In this document: positions 31,140-42,497 of the stretch, in pieces
Numbering within the stretch: the stretch's first letter is position 1
Layout: the number at the start of each line of letters is the position of its first letter
Assembly (NCBI RefSeq): GCF_040869045.1
Contig: NC_090322.1
Location: 77,771,675 to 77,835,674 of the forward strand
Source: Eurosta solidaginis
Lineage: Eukaryota > Arthropoda > Insecta > Diptera > Tephritidae
DNA: 64,000 bases
Direction of reading: 5' to 3'
Translations under genes and position numbers: made by a program
Notes under the pieces: generated by a model
Database searches by the model: none
The model's input: the letters and a program-made list of their open reading frames with translations, nothing else
Told to the model about the DNA's origin: nothing

Positions 31140-32462
31140 AACCACGCGGCGCGAAATACAAAATGGTGGAATTACCGGATTTTCTTGGTTATGAAGGGGT
31201 AACCAAAATTAGATTGACCTGGCAAAGGATTAATCCAAATTTGCCAATAAGTTTTACGTGGTAGTCAGTCGCGATACCACTTCACAATTTCACAATATCA
31301 TCAATAAGCTGAATATCATTTTACAAACTTTAAACGCTTCAAATTCATGCTACATTTATTCTGCCAAACATTTTTTTGGGATGCCGATTTTAGTCCATAC
31401 GACTACAACACAGTGTGTATGTATTACATTTTTTACTTACGTTTTTTATTAGACACATATGTATGTATACGAAATATTGCAATCTTAATTAAATGCGGTG
31501 CGTTCGCATAATATATTTTGGATTTTGATTACAACGGTGCGTATGTTAATATAAAACACCTGGATTTTTTTTACTAAAACGGTGCGTGCGTCTAAATTCT
31601 AAACTTAACCACTAATACTTCCGCAGTTTTCAACAAGTTTTAAAATTTTCAAACCATTTTATAACTACCAACATTTTCAAGTCTACAATTTTTATTTTGC
31701 CTCAAATTTTTCAACTCATTTTTAGAAATTTACATTTTCTTCAATTTTTTTCTTATTTTCAAATTTCTAATTAAAAACAATAAAAAAAATGGATGATTCA
31801 TCTTACAAATTCTCATATTTTCAAGCTTCCATCATCATCTCACAAATTTTCCATTTAAGGATTTCTCTTACTCCAGGTTGAATTTCTTCAATACATTCAT
31901 TTTTCAACAAAATATCACCATATAAGACTGAGTGAACTAGATAAACAGTCTGCAAGTACCCTATAAAATTGAAAATTCTTTTTGAAATATGCGGTGGTTT
32001 CGTTCAAAACCAATTAAAATTTTTTTTTGATATAAACGGTGGTTCCGTGAAAAGTCAAGTGAGATTTTTTTTATAAAGCGGTGCGTCCGTGAAAATATAC
32101 GAATTTTTTTAATAAAGCGGTGCGTCCATGAATATAAATGTATTCTTTTTGAACAGTTAACACAATTTTGAGATTTTTACCAATTAATACCTAAATACTT
32201 TTGTGCAAATTTTAAATTCAATTACTTTTTACAGATTTGCATACAAGTATACTGCAGTTTCAATTAATTCTTCCAATAAATTGTTAAATATTTCTTTAGC
32301 GACTATTCACATGTAAACAAGTTCCTTTTTACAAAATCTTTTTTTTTTCTCTGTTTCCTCAACACTTGAGCTTCAAATATAAATTCAGACATTCAAATAA
32401 GTACTTCATTAATTTCATAGCAACTTGAATTAAATTATTTTTTGCTATCCTGATAACTACAT
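31140..32462 (+). promoter_or_regulatory. mdg1-like leader with seven CGGTG-type motifs
   Basis: A long non-coding leader. Seven copies of a motif close to AAACGGTGCGTNCGT in T-rich/A-rich context lie near 31494, 31534, 31579, 31991, 32036, 32078 and 32117. They form two clusters of three and four. The arrangement recalls the repeated protein-binding sites in other insect LTR leaders, for example the Su(Hw) sites of gypsy. No function is shown here. Confidence 0.6.
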
Positions 32463-33764
32463 ATGTACCTTAGAAGTGGTAAGCAAGTGCAAAAAACTTC
32501 AGATTCAGAATCCGATTCCGATAATTCAGCCTCAAGCTACGAAAGTTTAGCTTCACCTTCGACCGAAGAAGTCACAAACCAGGAAAATAGATTTTCTTTG
32601 TCAACAGATTTTCCAGGCTTCGAAGATTCTTCCAGTAAAAATTTAACTTCTAATCTAGCTTCAAATCTTAACGATTCAAATAGTGCAAAATTAACTTCAA
32701 CTTCTTCTACTTTAAAATTAGATCTTAAAAACTCAATTAGTACAACCTTAGTTAACCCTTCTTCTGACGTAAACCCTGATCTTAACGATCCAATTAGTAC
32801 AAACGTGGCCTCACCTTCTTCTAATTCAGCTTCAGATCTTAACGATCAAACAATGGCAACACTTGAGGAAAAGAAAATTTTCATTAACACATGTGCTAAT
32901 TCTATTAGAGAAAACTACAGTGGTGATCCTCTTGCACTTGATTCTTTTATAGACAAAATTGAATTACTTGAACAACTCGCTACTGCAGATTTAACTGGTA
33001 CTTTTATAGCGTTCTTAAAATCAAAACTAGAGGGTAAAGCCCGTGAAGCAATACCAAGACAAGTAAATTCAGTTAATGAAATTAAAACAGCTCTACGTAG
33101 TAGGATCAAACCGGACAACTCGAAAGTTGTAGCAGGGAGAATTGCAGCGTTGCACGTTAGCAATAACAATTACACAGATTTTGCCAAAAAAGTTGAAGAT
33201 TTAGCTGACTCACTTGAGCGGTCTATTATTATTGAAGGGATCACTCAAGCGAAAGCTCATGAAATGGCAGTCGAACAAACGGTTAACGTGTATCGTTTAA
33301 ATGCAAAATCAAATTTAGTCAAAACCATTTTAGCCTCAACGGCATTTACTGATCCGAAAGACGTAGTAGCGAAACTAATTGTAGAACAAAATGACGAAGT
33401 AACAGAGCGTCAGGTTTTAGCTTTTCGAGCATGTAACAATACATTCAGAAATTCACGTGGTAGTTACCGTGGCTTTTACCCAAACCGCGGCTATACTGGT
33501 TATAGAAATAATAGTTCATTTTCATACAATAGTAACTATAACGGTAACAATAATCAGAGATATCGATATGATAACAGAAATAGATACCAAAATAACAACA
33601 ATAATAATATACGTCCAAATTCCAATTCAAATACAAATAGCAGTAACAATAGAGGTAACAATTCTAGATCATACAACGGTAGAGGTAGAAACGCAAACGT
33701 TCGCGCTTTAAACGCGAGTTCCCCTCAGGAGCGAACACTGGGGGAGGACGAACTAAGCGAGTAA
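32463..33764 (+). CDS. mdg1-like Gag polyprotein
   Basis: An uninterrupted 433-aa frame. Residues 1-125 are low-complexity Ser/Asn/Thr. Residues about 130-320 are a helical capsid-like core (FIDKIELLEQLATADLTGTF, LKSKLEGKAREAIP). Residues about 325-420 are Arg/Gly/Asn/Tyr-rich (RGSYRGFYPNRGYTGY), a likely RNA-binding tail in place of a CCHC knuckle, as in mdg1/412-type elements. It ends at TAA 33762-33764. The protease frame overlaps in the -1 frame, so gag-pol frameshifting is likely. It packages the element RNA in cytoplasmic particles (family role). This is the best-preserved gene of the element. Confidence 0.88.
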   Translation: MYLRSGKQVQKTSDSESDSDNSASSYESLASPSTEEVTNQENRFSLSTDFPGFEDSSSKNLTSNLASNLNDSNSAKLTSTSSTLKLDLKNSISTTLVNPSSDVNPDLNDPISTNVASPSSNSASDLNDQTMATLEEKKIFINTCANSIRENYSGDPLALDSFIDKIELLEQLATADLTGTFIAFLKSKLEGKAREAIPRQVNSVNEIKTALRSRIKPDNSKVVAGRIAALHVSNNNYTDFAKKVEDLADSLERSIIIEGITQAKAHEMAVEQTVNVYRLNAKSNLVKTILASTAFTDPKDVVAKLIVEQNDEVTERQVLAFRACNNTFRNSRGSYRGFYPNRGYTGYRNNSSFSYNSNYNGNNNQRYRYDNRNRYQNNNNNNIRPNSNSNTNSSNNRGNNSRSYNGRGRNANVRALNASSPQERTLGEDELSE

Positions 33765-34477
33765 GCGAATTTCTTTCACCAGTAGGCATATACTGTTTAA
33801 ATTTAAATTATTCATATTTCATAGAATTACAACTTAACGAGTCACAAAAATTTTGTTCTTTCCTAGTAGACACTCAAGCCGACATTTCTTTAATAAAAAT
33901 ATCATGTGTAGACAGTAATATTTCCTTAAATACAAACGACATTATTAACATTACCGGTGTCACTTCTAATTCAGTTTCTACTTTAGGTAACATTACAGCA
34001 AATCTTAAATTTTTCAAACTTTTCTATTAAACATACTTTACATGTAGTAAATGAAGACTTTAATATTCCATCCTATGGCATACTGGTTAAGATTTTCTAA
34101 AAATTAACAAATGCATTATCAATTATGAAAGAAATAGTATTTCCTTTTGGGTAGGTAATGAAAAAGTTGCGATACTAATCCTGCACGGAACAGAAAGCGA
34201 CAGTTGTATCATTCCCCCCAGATGTGAAATATTCAGACTTTTTGATTTAGGAGATTTACCCGAGCAACTTTTCGTGGACTCGCAGGAAATTGAAAAAGGC
34301 GTTTTCACAGCTAGGTGCATTGTTAATTCCAGTAACCCAATAATTAAAGTCATAAATACCACGGATGATATAAAGTATGTGAAAAGAAAAAATATTAGGA
34401 CAGAAAAACTCAAACTACAATGTTTATACAATCAATTAGCAAGACAGAAACAGAAGAGAAACGAACGAAAAAACTGA
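33740..34477 (+). pseudogene. mdg1-like protease and linker (shifted frames)
   Basis: The frame overlapping the gag end contains FCSFLVDTQADISLIK, where the retroviral-type protease normally has D-T-G-A; Gly is replaced by Gln. It stops near 34029, and coding sense continues in another frame (VNEDFNIPSYGI, then 34126-34477 with DSCIIPPRCEIFRLFDLGDL). With an altered active-site Gly and frame breaks, it is non-functional. Confidence 0.7.
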
Positions 34478-34539
34478 TTTCAATTCTAAAAATCAAATAC
34501 CTCAACATGCTCATAGTAAATTAATTGACCTTTGCATAG

Positions 34540-35239
34540 ATTATGCCGACATTTTCGCTATCGACACGGACAAAATTACTTTAACCAACTTCTACGAGCA
34601 AAAATTAAGATTGGCAGACAACGAGCCGGTATATGTTAAAAACTATCGATTGTCATACTCTCAACGCGAAGAAATAAATCGCCAAGTAAATAAATTGTTA
34701 GACAACGATTTGATTGAACCCAGTTATTCCAATTACAATAGTCCTTTGATTGTAGTCCCAAAGAAAGATACTAATGGTCGAAAAGTTTATCGTATGTGCG
34801 TAGATTTTCCCGCAGTAAACAAAAAACTCATTGCTGATAAATTTCCACTAGCTAGAGTTGATGATGTTTTAGATAATCTCGGTAGAGAAATATATTTTTC
34901 CACATTAGATCTTTTTTCTGGATTTCATCAAATCCCCTTGCATCCTGACTCACGTGACATTACTTCTTTCAGCACTGACCGAGGTGCATTTAGATGGAAA
35001 GTGCTTCCATTCGGAATATAGCACCTAATTCATTCTCACGAATGATGACAATAGCTTTTTCGGGTATACCACCCAATGTCGCATTTTTGTATGTCGAGGA
35101 TATTATCGTCATAGGTTGCAGTGAAGCACACCATATTAAAAATCTTTCAAAAGTTTTCAATACCTGTAGGTCTTTTAATCTCAAACTTAACCCAAATAAA
35201 TGCAACTTTTTATGACCAGAAGTTACGTTTTTAGGTCAC
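34540..35239 (+). pseudogene. mdg1-like reverse transcriptase, N-terminal part
   Basis: RT motifs are in order: SPLIVVPKKDTNGRKVYRMC, YFSTLDLFSGFHQIPLHPDS, FSTDRGAFRWKVLPFG, then after a shift at about 35021 APNSFSRM and AFLYVEDIIVIG. The YVED box has Glu where the second catalytic Asp should be. An in-frame TGA lies at 35212-35214. It is cut at 35245 by the CR1-like element and resumes at 42498. Confidence 0.85.
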
Positions 35240-35241
35240 AA

Positions 35242-36226
35242 ATGTCGGATGCCGGAAAAATAATCTGTGGTGATTGTAAATCTATTTTCCATTGTGTGTG
35301 CGTAAATTTAACAAAATCCGACGCTGATTATATGAAAACTAACAATGTGAAATATAGATGTGATGGATGCAGCACCGCTCGGCGCAAGTCGATGCTTCTA
35401 CAGACGCTGGCAGTGGACGCTACTTCCAAGCCGCCCTCTCCCTATATAAGTGATATGTTGGATGTTAACTCGGAGTAAACAGGTACAGTGCAAGAGCAAC
35501 AACAATATTCAAACGCAAACAATACAGTCGACATGCACAAAAAAATTAGAAACCAAAAGAATTCACAAATGCCTACTCCTTCTGGTCAGCAACCTTGCGG
35601 TAATTCAGTTAGCAGCAATAAAACAATTACTCTTCAATATGAAGAACTTGTATCTCTGAGAAGTGTAAACACCGAGATGCTTAACACACTAAGTATGCTG
35701 ACAGAGGAAAATAGAACATTAAAAGAAAAGGTAAATAACTTAGAAAGCAAGTTGTATTGGAGAGAGCAGAGAGAGTGCGGTAATGCTGTAGAAATTACTG
35801 GCATTCCACAACAAAACTGCAGCAATGGAGAAGCTTGCGTGCAAAAAATTATCGTTGATGCTCTGGGAGTCTCAATTTCACCAACTGATATTGATCACTG
35901 TGTAGTGAAAAGCATAACAAACAAAAATGACTCATCGCGCAATCGTGATATTATATGCGTGCAGTTCTCTTCTAATGAAATCAAGAAAAGAGTAATGGCA
36001 GCTAGAAAAACCAAAGCACGTAAGCTGACTTCGGGCCTCTTCGATCATTCTACGAACACATTTATATAAATCATGCTCTCACACGTTATACTCGAGCTCT
36101 GTTTACTGCTGCGTATAAGATAAAGAAAGAGAAACTCTACAAATTCTTATGGTTAGGGAAATCTAGTTCTCTGTTAAAAAAAGCTGAAAATGAGAGGGTT
36201 TCAACATCAGAACATTCGATGACTTA
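35242..36226 (+). pseudogene. CR1-like ORF1: PHD finger, coiled coil, FP25-like domain
   Basis: The ATG at 35242 lies partly in the target duplication. Codons 1-45 make a Cys/His finger (ICGDCKSIFHCVCVN ... YRCDGCS). A TAA at 35476-35478 interrupts an otherwise open frame. Then come a coiled coil (NTLSMLTEENRTLKEKVNNL) and a domain like the CR1/baculovirus FP25 RNA-chaperone region (VEITGIPQQNCSNGEACVQK). A one-base shift at about 36055 moves the C-terminus (YINHALTRYTRALFTAAYK, KLYKFLWLG) to another frame ending at about 36226. The role is nucleic-acid chaperone in retrotransposition (family knowledge). Confidence 0.75.
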
Positions 36227-36301
36227 AAGTCAGTTGCTGATTAGCTACTTTGTAGCTATTTTATTTTATTTTTAAATCTTTACTCTTAAGAGTCATATCT
36301 A

Positions 36302-37655
36302 ATGTTCGATGACGTTCTGATAAATAATAACCCAATCATCGCTAGTAAAAATATTCAGCATAGCTCGACCTCAGCAGGTAATAACGATTTATTATTTATC
36401 CATCAGAATATACGCACCCTTAGGCAAAACTTTGACGAATTTGTTAGTTATCTAGATGCTTTGAGTGTCCAACCAGATGTAATTTTTCTGAGTGAAATCT
36501 GGATTTATTCATATGAAATAGGTGATTATAGTATCCCCCATTATAGGTTCTATGCGAATGCAAATGATAACTACAGTGCAGGAGGTGTTGGAGCATTTGT
36601 ACGCGAAAATTATGATTGTACTTCAGTAGGTATTAGCTTAAATAGTGCTGATTTATTAAAACTTACGTCAAACCTTAAAGGCGAACAATTTGTCCTATTG
36701 GGAGTATATAGGCTTCAGTCTGTACCTACTTCTGCTTTTCTTGACGAATATTCACCTATCGTCAGCAATAAAAAAGCTAGCCATTTTTTTGTTTTAGGCG
36801 ATTTTAATTTAGACCTTCTACATCATTGCATACTAACTGATGACTATTTGGCATTAATGGCTGAAAACGGTTTAACATCATATATTAATGAACCAACACG
36901 AATAAACTCAGGTACTTGTATTGATCACGTTTTTTGTCGCTTTAACGCTTCTCAGTGCAGACTGTTCTAGTTTTAATATGGACTTACAAGTGACCGATCA
37001 CGCAATGACCGGTTTACAGATAAAAAGAATTGCGTTAAACAAACCAAACCTTAAGGGTACTCGTAAATCCCTAACTAAAGTTAACTTTACCAAGTTGAAC
37101 TTAAAGCTACGTTTTGAAAGTTGGGCTACCGTATACGCTGAAAATGATATATCGCTAGCTTATGACGTTTTCATAAAAACGTTAAAAGCGGATATTAACA
37201 GTTGCACTTATACTTTAAGCCTTTCAAAGGAAAATATTAGACTTAAACCTTGGATCACTCGGGATCTGTTAAATAAAATAAAGCTTAAAAATAAATTAAG
37301 GAAAAGGTGTGCTAAGCGTCCCGGTAATGCAAGGCTTCGGTGCCGATACAATAAAATTAGTAAACAGACCAACAAGGAAATAAATTCGATACGCGATAAC
37401 TTTTTTCGTAAAAAACTTGAATCATTACTTGGCAAATCAAGAAAAGAATGGGGCGTGGTCAACACTATTCTAAATAAAAACTGCATTAAGGTTGATGAGC
37501 CAAGTTGTATTGCGTACTGATCAGCTAATTTCAGACACTGTAGAATTAGCTGACAAATTTAACCAACACTTTACCACGATTGGTAATCTAAGTTCACGCA
37601 TCTGTGATTTTCAGTCTCCTCCCTCGTATAGTTGTGCTCAAAATAGCTTCTTTTT
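36302..37655 (+). pseudogene. CR1-like ORF2, endonuclease and linker
   Basis: An open frame at 36302-36970 encodes an APE-type endonuclease: LLFIHQNIRTLRQNFDEF (Asn motif), DVIFLSEIW (catalytic Glu), FFVLGDFNLDLL (Asp/Asn) and TCIDHVF (Asp-His). A shift near 36950 continues in a second frame to 37520 (contains KPWITRDLLNKIKLKNKL), then a third frame (ELADKFNQHFTTIG) to the Harbinger insertion. Endonuclease residues look intact. Confidence 0.8.
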
Positions 37656-37918
37656 TAATGCCCCTATTACCGTTTACAACTCAACTCTGGTTGAGTTGAA
37701 ATTTCGCAATTTGGTATTACAGATTACAACTCAACCTGTTAAACAAAAATGCCGGTTGAGTTGTCTAGTCTAACAACTTTTTGTGGCATTACCGTTTACA
37801 ACCTTGTGTTGGTGTAGTTGTCAAAGACGTCAAAATCTGACAACTGATTATTAGCAGTTGTCTTAGAAAATTTTGCAGTTGTTTGTTTGTTGTTTGGAAA
37901 GAAAATTATAAAAAAGAA

Positions 37919-38836
37919 ATGGAAAGCGGGTAATTAGACCTTTTAAAATTAATTTAAACAAATTTTATAATCAACATTTTTGTACATATTTATAGAAAGA
38001 ACAAAATTTCAACGAAGGATCAAATTGAAAGACTGATTGAACTTATGGAGCGACATCCCGAAGTTGGACGAGGCAAGCCGCAGTTCGGATGCAGCCAAAA
38101 TAGAGTGAAGGAATTATGGGAGGAATTCGCCTTAGAGCTAAATAGTTTGGGACCACCGACAAGAACTGCACCGGAGTGGACACGTGTATGTAGAGTTGTG
38201 AAAATAGATGAACACATTAAAAGCGCATTGACATTTTACATATGTATACATATATTTCTCTTTTAGGTTTGGGTACATTATAAAGCGAATTTAAAAAGAA
38301 AGCTGTCCAAAAACCGCAACAATCTTGTTGCAACCGGCGGAGGGCCATCGCAAGAAAAATCCCTAAGCCCGCTAGAGGAAAGTGTTGCGCAACTCATCCA
38401 AATAAGAAGCCAAGTTGCACCTAGTGGTCGAGCTTTCGGGACGGAGAATATGCCACCGGCTAGCGACGACGAAGAGCATGGTAACACCATGTCTGCAGCC
38501 GCGTCCACGACTAGGGAGCCCACTGGTTCAAACGCAGGCGAGCTTCCCACTCCGTCAGGATCACGAAATCGCCGGCGTGGCAATGTTGAGACTGAGCGTC
38601 TGGAGCTTCTAACCAAGCAGACAGAAACGCAAAAAAAAACTTTTAAAAAAAATTGATCGGCTAGAGAGGACAGCACACAAAATGCAAAAAGTCAACGAAA
38701 AATTGCTGGAGATTAAGCAAAAAAAATATTTGCTTTACAAGAAGCAAGCACAGGAAGCAAGCGAGCTATGTGCGTTGAAGGCAGAAATTGCAAAGCTAAA
38801 AATTAAAAAATTGAGCCGCTCAACAAATATGTAAAT
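37919..38836 (+). CDS. Myb/SANT-like partner protein of the Harbinger element (one frameshift)
   Basis: Exons 37919-37929, 37996-38185 and 38267-38656 are joined in frame by short GT-AG introns. Residues about 6-85 form a zeste/Myb_DNA-bind_5-like trihelix: IERLIELMERHPEV, VKELWEEFALELNSLGPP, EWTRV-WVHYKANLKRKL. A low-complexity linker follows. A stop at 38654 comes just after a poly-A run, and the next frame continues as a coiled coil (IDRLERTAHKMQKVNEKLLE, YKKQAQEASELCALKAEIAK) to about 38834. So one indel in the A-run separates D-binding and dimerisation parts. It likely helps bind element ends with the transposase (family role). Confidence 0.75.
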
Positions 38837-39125
38837 ATTTTAGTTATTTTTTTTTCACGATGAAAACCTGTTTTTTTTTTTAGTAGAAATATTTTTAGTT
38901 TAAAGTTCGTAATGAAAAGATATTTTAGTTTCTAGTTCTAGTTTACCTGACATGAAGTGATATTTTACTTTACATTTATAATAAGTTTTAGGGTCATTTA
39001 AATAACGCAAACCTGAATGAAAAAGGTCAAATTTAGTTTTAAGAGCCATGAAGTGATATTTTTGTTATGAGTATTTATTTTAGCCAAAACTTTTGAAATA
39101 AAAGACTGAATGAATTACAAATTGA

Positions 39126-40370
39126 TTAAATGGATAACATAATATTATTTCGAACCATTCTGGCTGTATCCCCGGTTTCTCTTTCCACACCAAGATGTTC
39201 ATTGCTTATGTCGGCATCAAAAGTAGATGGTATATCTTCAGGAGGCTCCACTCGAAAGTGTTGGCAAATATTATGCAAAGCGCAACAACAATTCACAATT
39301 TGTTTGGCCTTTTCAGGTGAATAATGTAAGCCACGTGCTGATAAAAGACAACGAAATCTGCTCTTTACTACTCCAATTGTTCTCTCTATAATATTTCGGG
39401 CCTTTGAGTGTACAGTATTGTAGCGAGATTGCGGAGAACCAGATTCTGCAATGCGAAAAGGAGTCATTAAATAAGTTTTCAGAGGGTAACCAGCATCGCC
39501 TTAAACAATGGATTTTAAAATATTTATTTGTATATTTAATAACAACCAGTCTTACCCAAGATCCAAGAGTTACTCTGTACGTTTCTCTCCAAATGCACCT
39601 TTAAGTCACTTACATTAAAAACCAAATGAGTCGTGATTAGCGCCTTGATGCCTGGCATCCACATACCGGATGGACATTTTGTAATCGCAAAGCTGAAAAT
39701 AAGTTTGTCAATAATTTGGTTCAAAATTATTATTTGCGTGTTCATTTTTACTTACAATCATGACGTTTAAGCTGTAGTAGCCTTTCCTGTTTAGATATAA
39801 ATGTTGCATTTGTTTTATTGGTGAAATTATGCGAACGTGAGTCCCATCGATACAACCCACTACTCCTGGGAATCCTGTTTTAGAATAAAACGCGATCTTT
39901 GAAGCGCTTTGCTCCTCTGCAGTCATTTGAGTTTTAATCCACTTCGCACAAATATGCTCCTCAATAATATCTAAAACCTCTTTGACAACTATAGATGTTG
40001 TAGGTTGTGCCAGTCCAACACTAAAATCATTTCCACAGCATTTTTGATAGCTGCCGTCAGCAAGGAATCGGAGTGTAGCGCATAATTTTAAAATAGGAGG
40101 TACAGCCGTCCCTCGAACCCGTTTGCGGAAATGGTCCTTCATTTCGTTTAGTAAGGAGCAAAATGCTTCCTTACTTAACCGAAAATAGCTTACAAATCTG
40201 CAAAATAACTATATTAGAATCTTATCAATTGTCACTTGAACGTTTTCTTACTTGGTGCTTGGTAATTCCAAGGGATTAGAGTGATCGCGTAAATGTTTTC
40301 TTATTCGCTGCATATCAATTTTTTCACCATTATTTTCATCATCATAAAATAATTCTATGCTAATATCCAT
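39126..40370 (-). CDS. PIF/Harbinger transposase, four exons, one frameshift
   Basis: Minus-strand exons are 40252-40370, 39756-40197, 39556-39692 and 39126-39499. All junctions are GT-AG with compatible phases. The catalytic triad is visible: VVGCIDGTHVRI (Asp), the GDAGYP segment at the exon 3/4 join (Asp), and KARNIIERTIGVVKSRFRCL (Glu). Exon 3 carries one extra base near 39628 in the HDSFG..NVSDLKVHLER stretch, the only lesion I find. Length would be about 357 aa, normal for HARBI1-like enzymes. It is either recently dead or an assembly indel. Confidence 0.82.
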
Positions 40371-40597
40371 TTTACTATTAATAAAAAAATCACTTGCAAA
40401 TGCTCAAATTTTAGACACAAATTGATCAACTGTTCATTTATCTGTCAAATCATCACTTTCTTAGCTTGGCAGCACCAATTCAACTTCAACTGAAATAAGT
40501 TGTAATTCGTAATACCAAACAAGAGTTGAGTTGTCTGAAAGTTGAGTTGTTTTAATTACAACCCAACTAAGTTGAGTTGTACACCGTAAGAGGGGCA

Positions 40598-42236
40598 TAA
40601 AAGCATTTCAAGCTTTGAAATTACTAAAATTATTAACACACTGCAAAACTCGAGTTCGTGCGGTGAGGATGGTATTTCAAATATACTACTCAAGAGAATA
40701 TCTCTTAATATAGTTGATATATTGAAATACTTATTCAATGCCAGTATTACTCAAGGGATTTTTCCGGATATCCTTAAAAGCGCTGTTGTTTTTCCGATTT
40801 TCAAAAAGGGGGACAAGAGGGATGCAAACAACTATAGACCCATATCGCTACTCTCAGCTTTATCGAAAGTATTTGAAAAAGCAGTCAAAAAAAGAATTTT
40901 AAACTTTCTAGACAATTCAAACTTTTTCAGTCCTATGCAGTTTGGATTTCGTTCCGGCTTATGAACAGTAGACGCTCTGCTGAGTTTCTGCACAAATATT
41001 TACAGAGCTCTAGACGGTAAAAGAAACTGCGCCGGCCTATTTATTGATATAACAAAAGCCTTTGACATGGTCGATAGAGATATTATCTTGGATAAAATAC
41101 ACCATGCAGGCCTCCGAGGCTTTATTCATAACTGGTTTAAATCCTATCTTTCTAACAGAATACAAAGAGTAAAAGTAGATAGCAGTTACAGTAGTCCACT
41201 GTTTGTAAATATGGGAGTACCCCAAGGTTCTGTTCTTGGTCCAATATTGTTCCTAATATACATCAATTCAATATTTTCCCTGCCATTTAAGGGCAAAACC
41301 ACTGCGTTTGCAGATGATCTGGCCATTGCGTACAGTACAACTAGTGATCTTGAATTAATATGTGACATTAACTTTGATTTGCATTTGCTGAGAGCTTGGT
41401 TTGCTTCACAGAAACTACTTGTTAGTAATAAAACGAAACTTATATATTTTAGCCATGTTGCCAAAGAACTACCTAGCTGTGATGTTATATTTCAAGCCGA
41501 AGAATGCCTCCGTTTTAATTTACACAATATGGAGTGCACTCAGAATGCTGCGATAAGTTCTTTCGATTGCAATATTCAATGCAGCGACAACTGTTTCAGA
41601 GTTGATGTTGTTGAGAATTTTAAATATCTTGGTATAATAATTGACAATCGTGTGAATTGGTCTGCGCACATCCATACATTGAAACAGTGTTTTCTCTATA
41701 CTAATAGGCAGTTCTATCGTCTCAAAAAGTGTTGCACTGTATCTACTTTAAAAACTGTTTACTACGGCATATTTCTATCTAAACTTCAATATGGTATCAG
41801 CTGCTGGGGTGGCGCCTCGGCAAATAAACTGTCACCACTTGTAACGATTCAAAAGGGAATTATTAGACGTATCTGTAGTGCAAAATATAGATCTCACTCT
41901 ATGCCGCTTTTTAGGAGACTGGATATACTACCGTGCCGTCATTTGTATTTATATAAAGTCATCAGTATTTTCTTTATTCGTTCAGGTTACTTGGAAAGCT
42001 TTCCCTCAGAAGTCTATAACTTACGTAGGAATATACTTCCAACTGTACAAATTCCGTATTCTAGAACGGCACACTTTAGAAGCTTTTATATTTACACGTC
42101 GCGCAAGTTCTTCAACTCCTTTCCTAACACTGTACAGGTTATTAGAAATTTTAACTTCTTTCAAAAAACAGTTAAACTCTATCTGCTTGGACATAATCAT
42201 TATGAACTGGAATCGCTGCTGAGGGCGATATTATAA
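40598..42236 (+). pseudogene. CR1-like ORF2, reverse transcriptase and C-terminus
   Basis: RT motifs are in order: FPIFKKGDKRDANNYRPISL, FGFRSGL then a TGA at 40962-40964 in place of a sense codon, GLFIDITKAFDMVDRDIILD, VNMGVPQGSVLGPILFLIYI and TTAFADDLAIAYST (catalytic FADD). The thumb and C-terminal part run open to the TAA at 42236 (contains YGISCWGGASANKLSPLVTI). Only one stop is seen here, so it is a fairly young copy. Confidence 0.88.
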
Positions 42237-42497
42237 AAAAAATTTAAAATATAAAAATAATTTTACCTGAAGTTCTTTTTTAATAAATTTTTTAGTATTA
42301 GTAAATATTTAATGTACACCCCACACAAAAACAAAAACAGTATATAATTATTGAAAATGGCATTAGTACTATTTTAATTCTTAAAATAATAATTGCCGTC
42401 TACCTTTCTTAAGCTATGTTATAGTTAATGTGTTGAATACAATATGGAAATTTAAAATATGTACATAGCATTAAGAAAATGATTAATAAATGAAATG
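42237..42497 (+). other. CR1-like 3' untranslated tail
   Basis: AT-rich, no coding sense. It ends ATTAATAAATGAAATG directly before the AAATGT duplication, so (AAATG)n is the probable tail repeat used in target priming. Confidence 0.7.

Larger units (their letters stand above)
37659..40597. mobile_element. PIF/Harbinger transposon, complete ends, 2939 bp
   Basis: It starts TGCCCCTATTACCGTTTACA and ends with a complementary TGTACACCGTAAGAGGGGCA. The 3-bp duplication TAA (37656-37658, 40598-40600) is perfect. Inner termini hold repeated ACAACTCAACT/AGTTGAGTTGT words. It carries a Myb/SANT-like gene (plus) and a four-exon transposase (minus). Removing element and duplication restores the CR1 RT frame in phase. 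A deleted relative lies at 25503-28200. Confidence 0.93.
35246..42497 (+). mobile_element. CR1-like non-LTR retrotransposon
   Basis: It is flanked by AAATGT (35240-35245, 42498-42503) and ends in (AAATG)n just before the right copy. ORF1 has a PHD-type finger and coiled coil. ORF2 has an APE endonuclease and RT, the CR1-group plan. ORF2 is split by a Harbinger at 37659-40597. Net length without that insert is about 4.3 kb, close to full length for CR1-type elements. Several stops and shifts are present. Confidence 0.85.
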
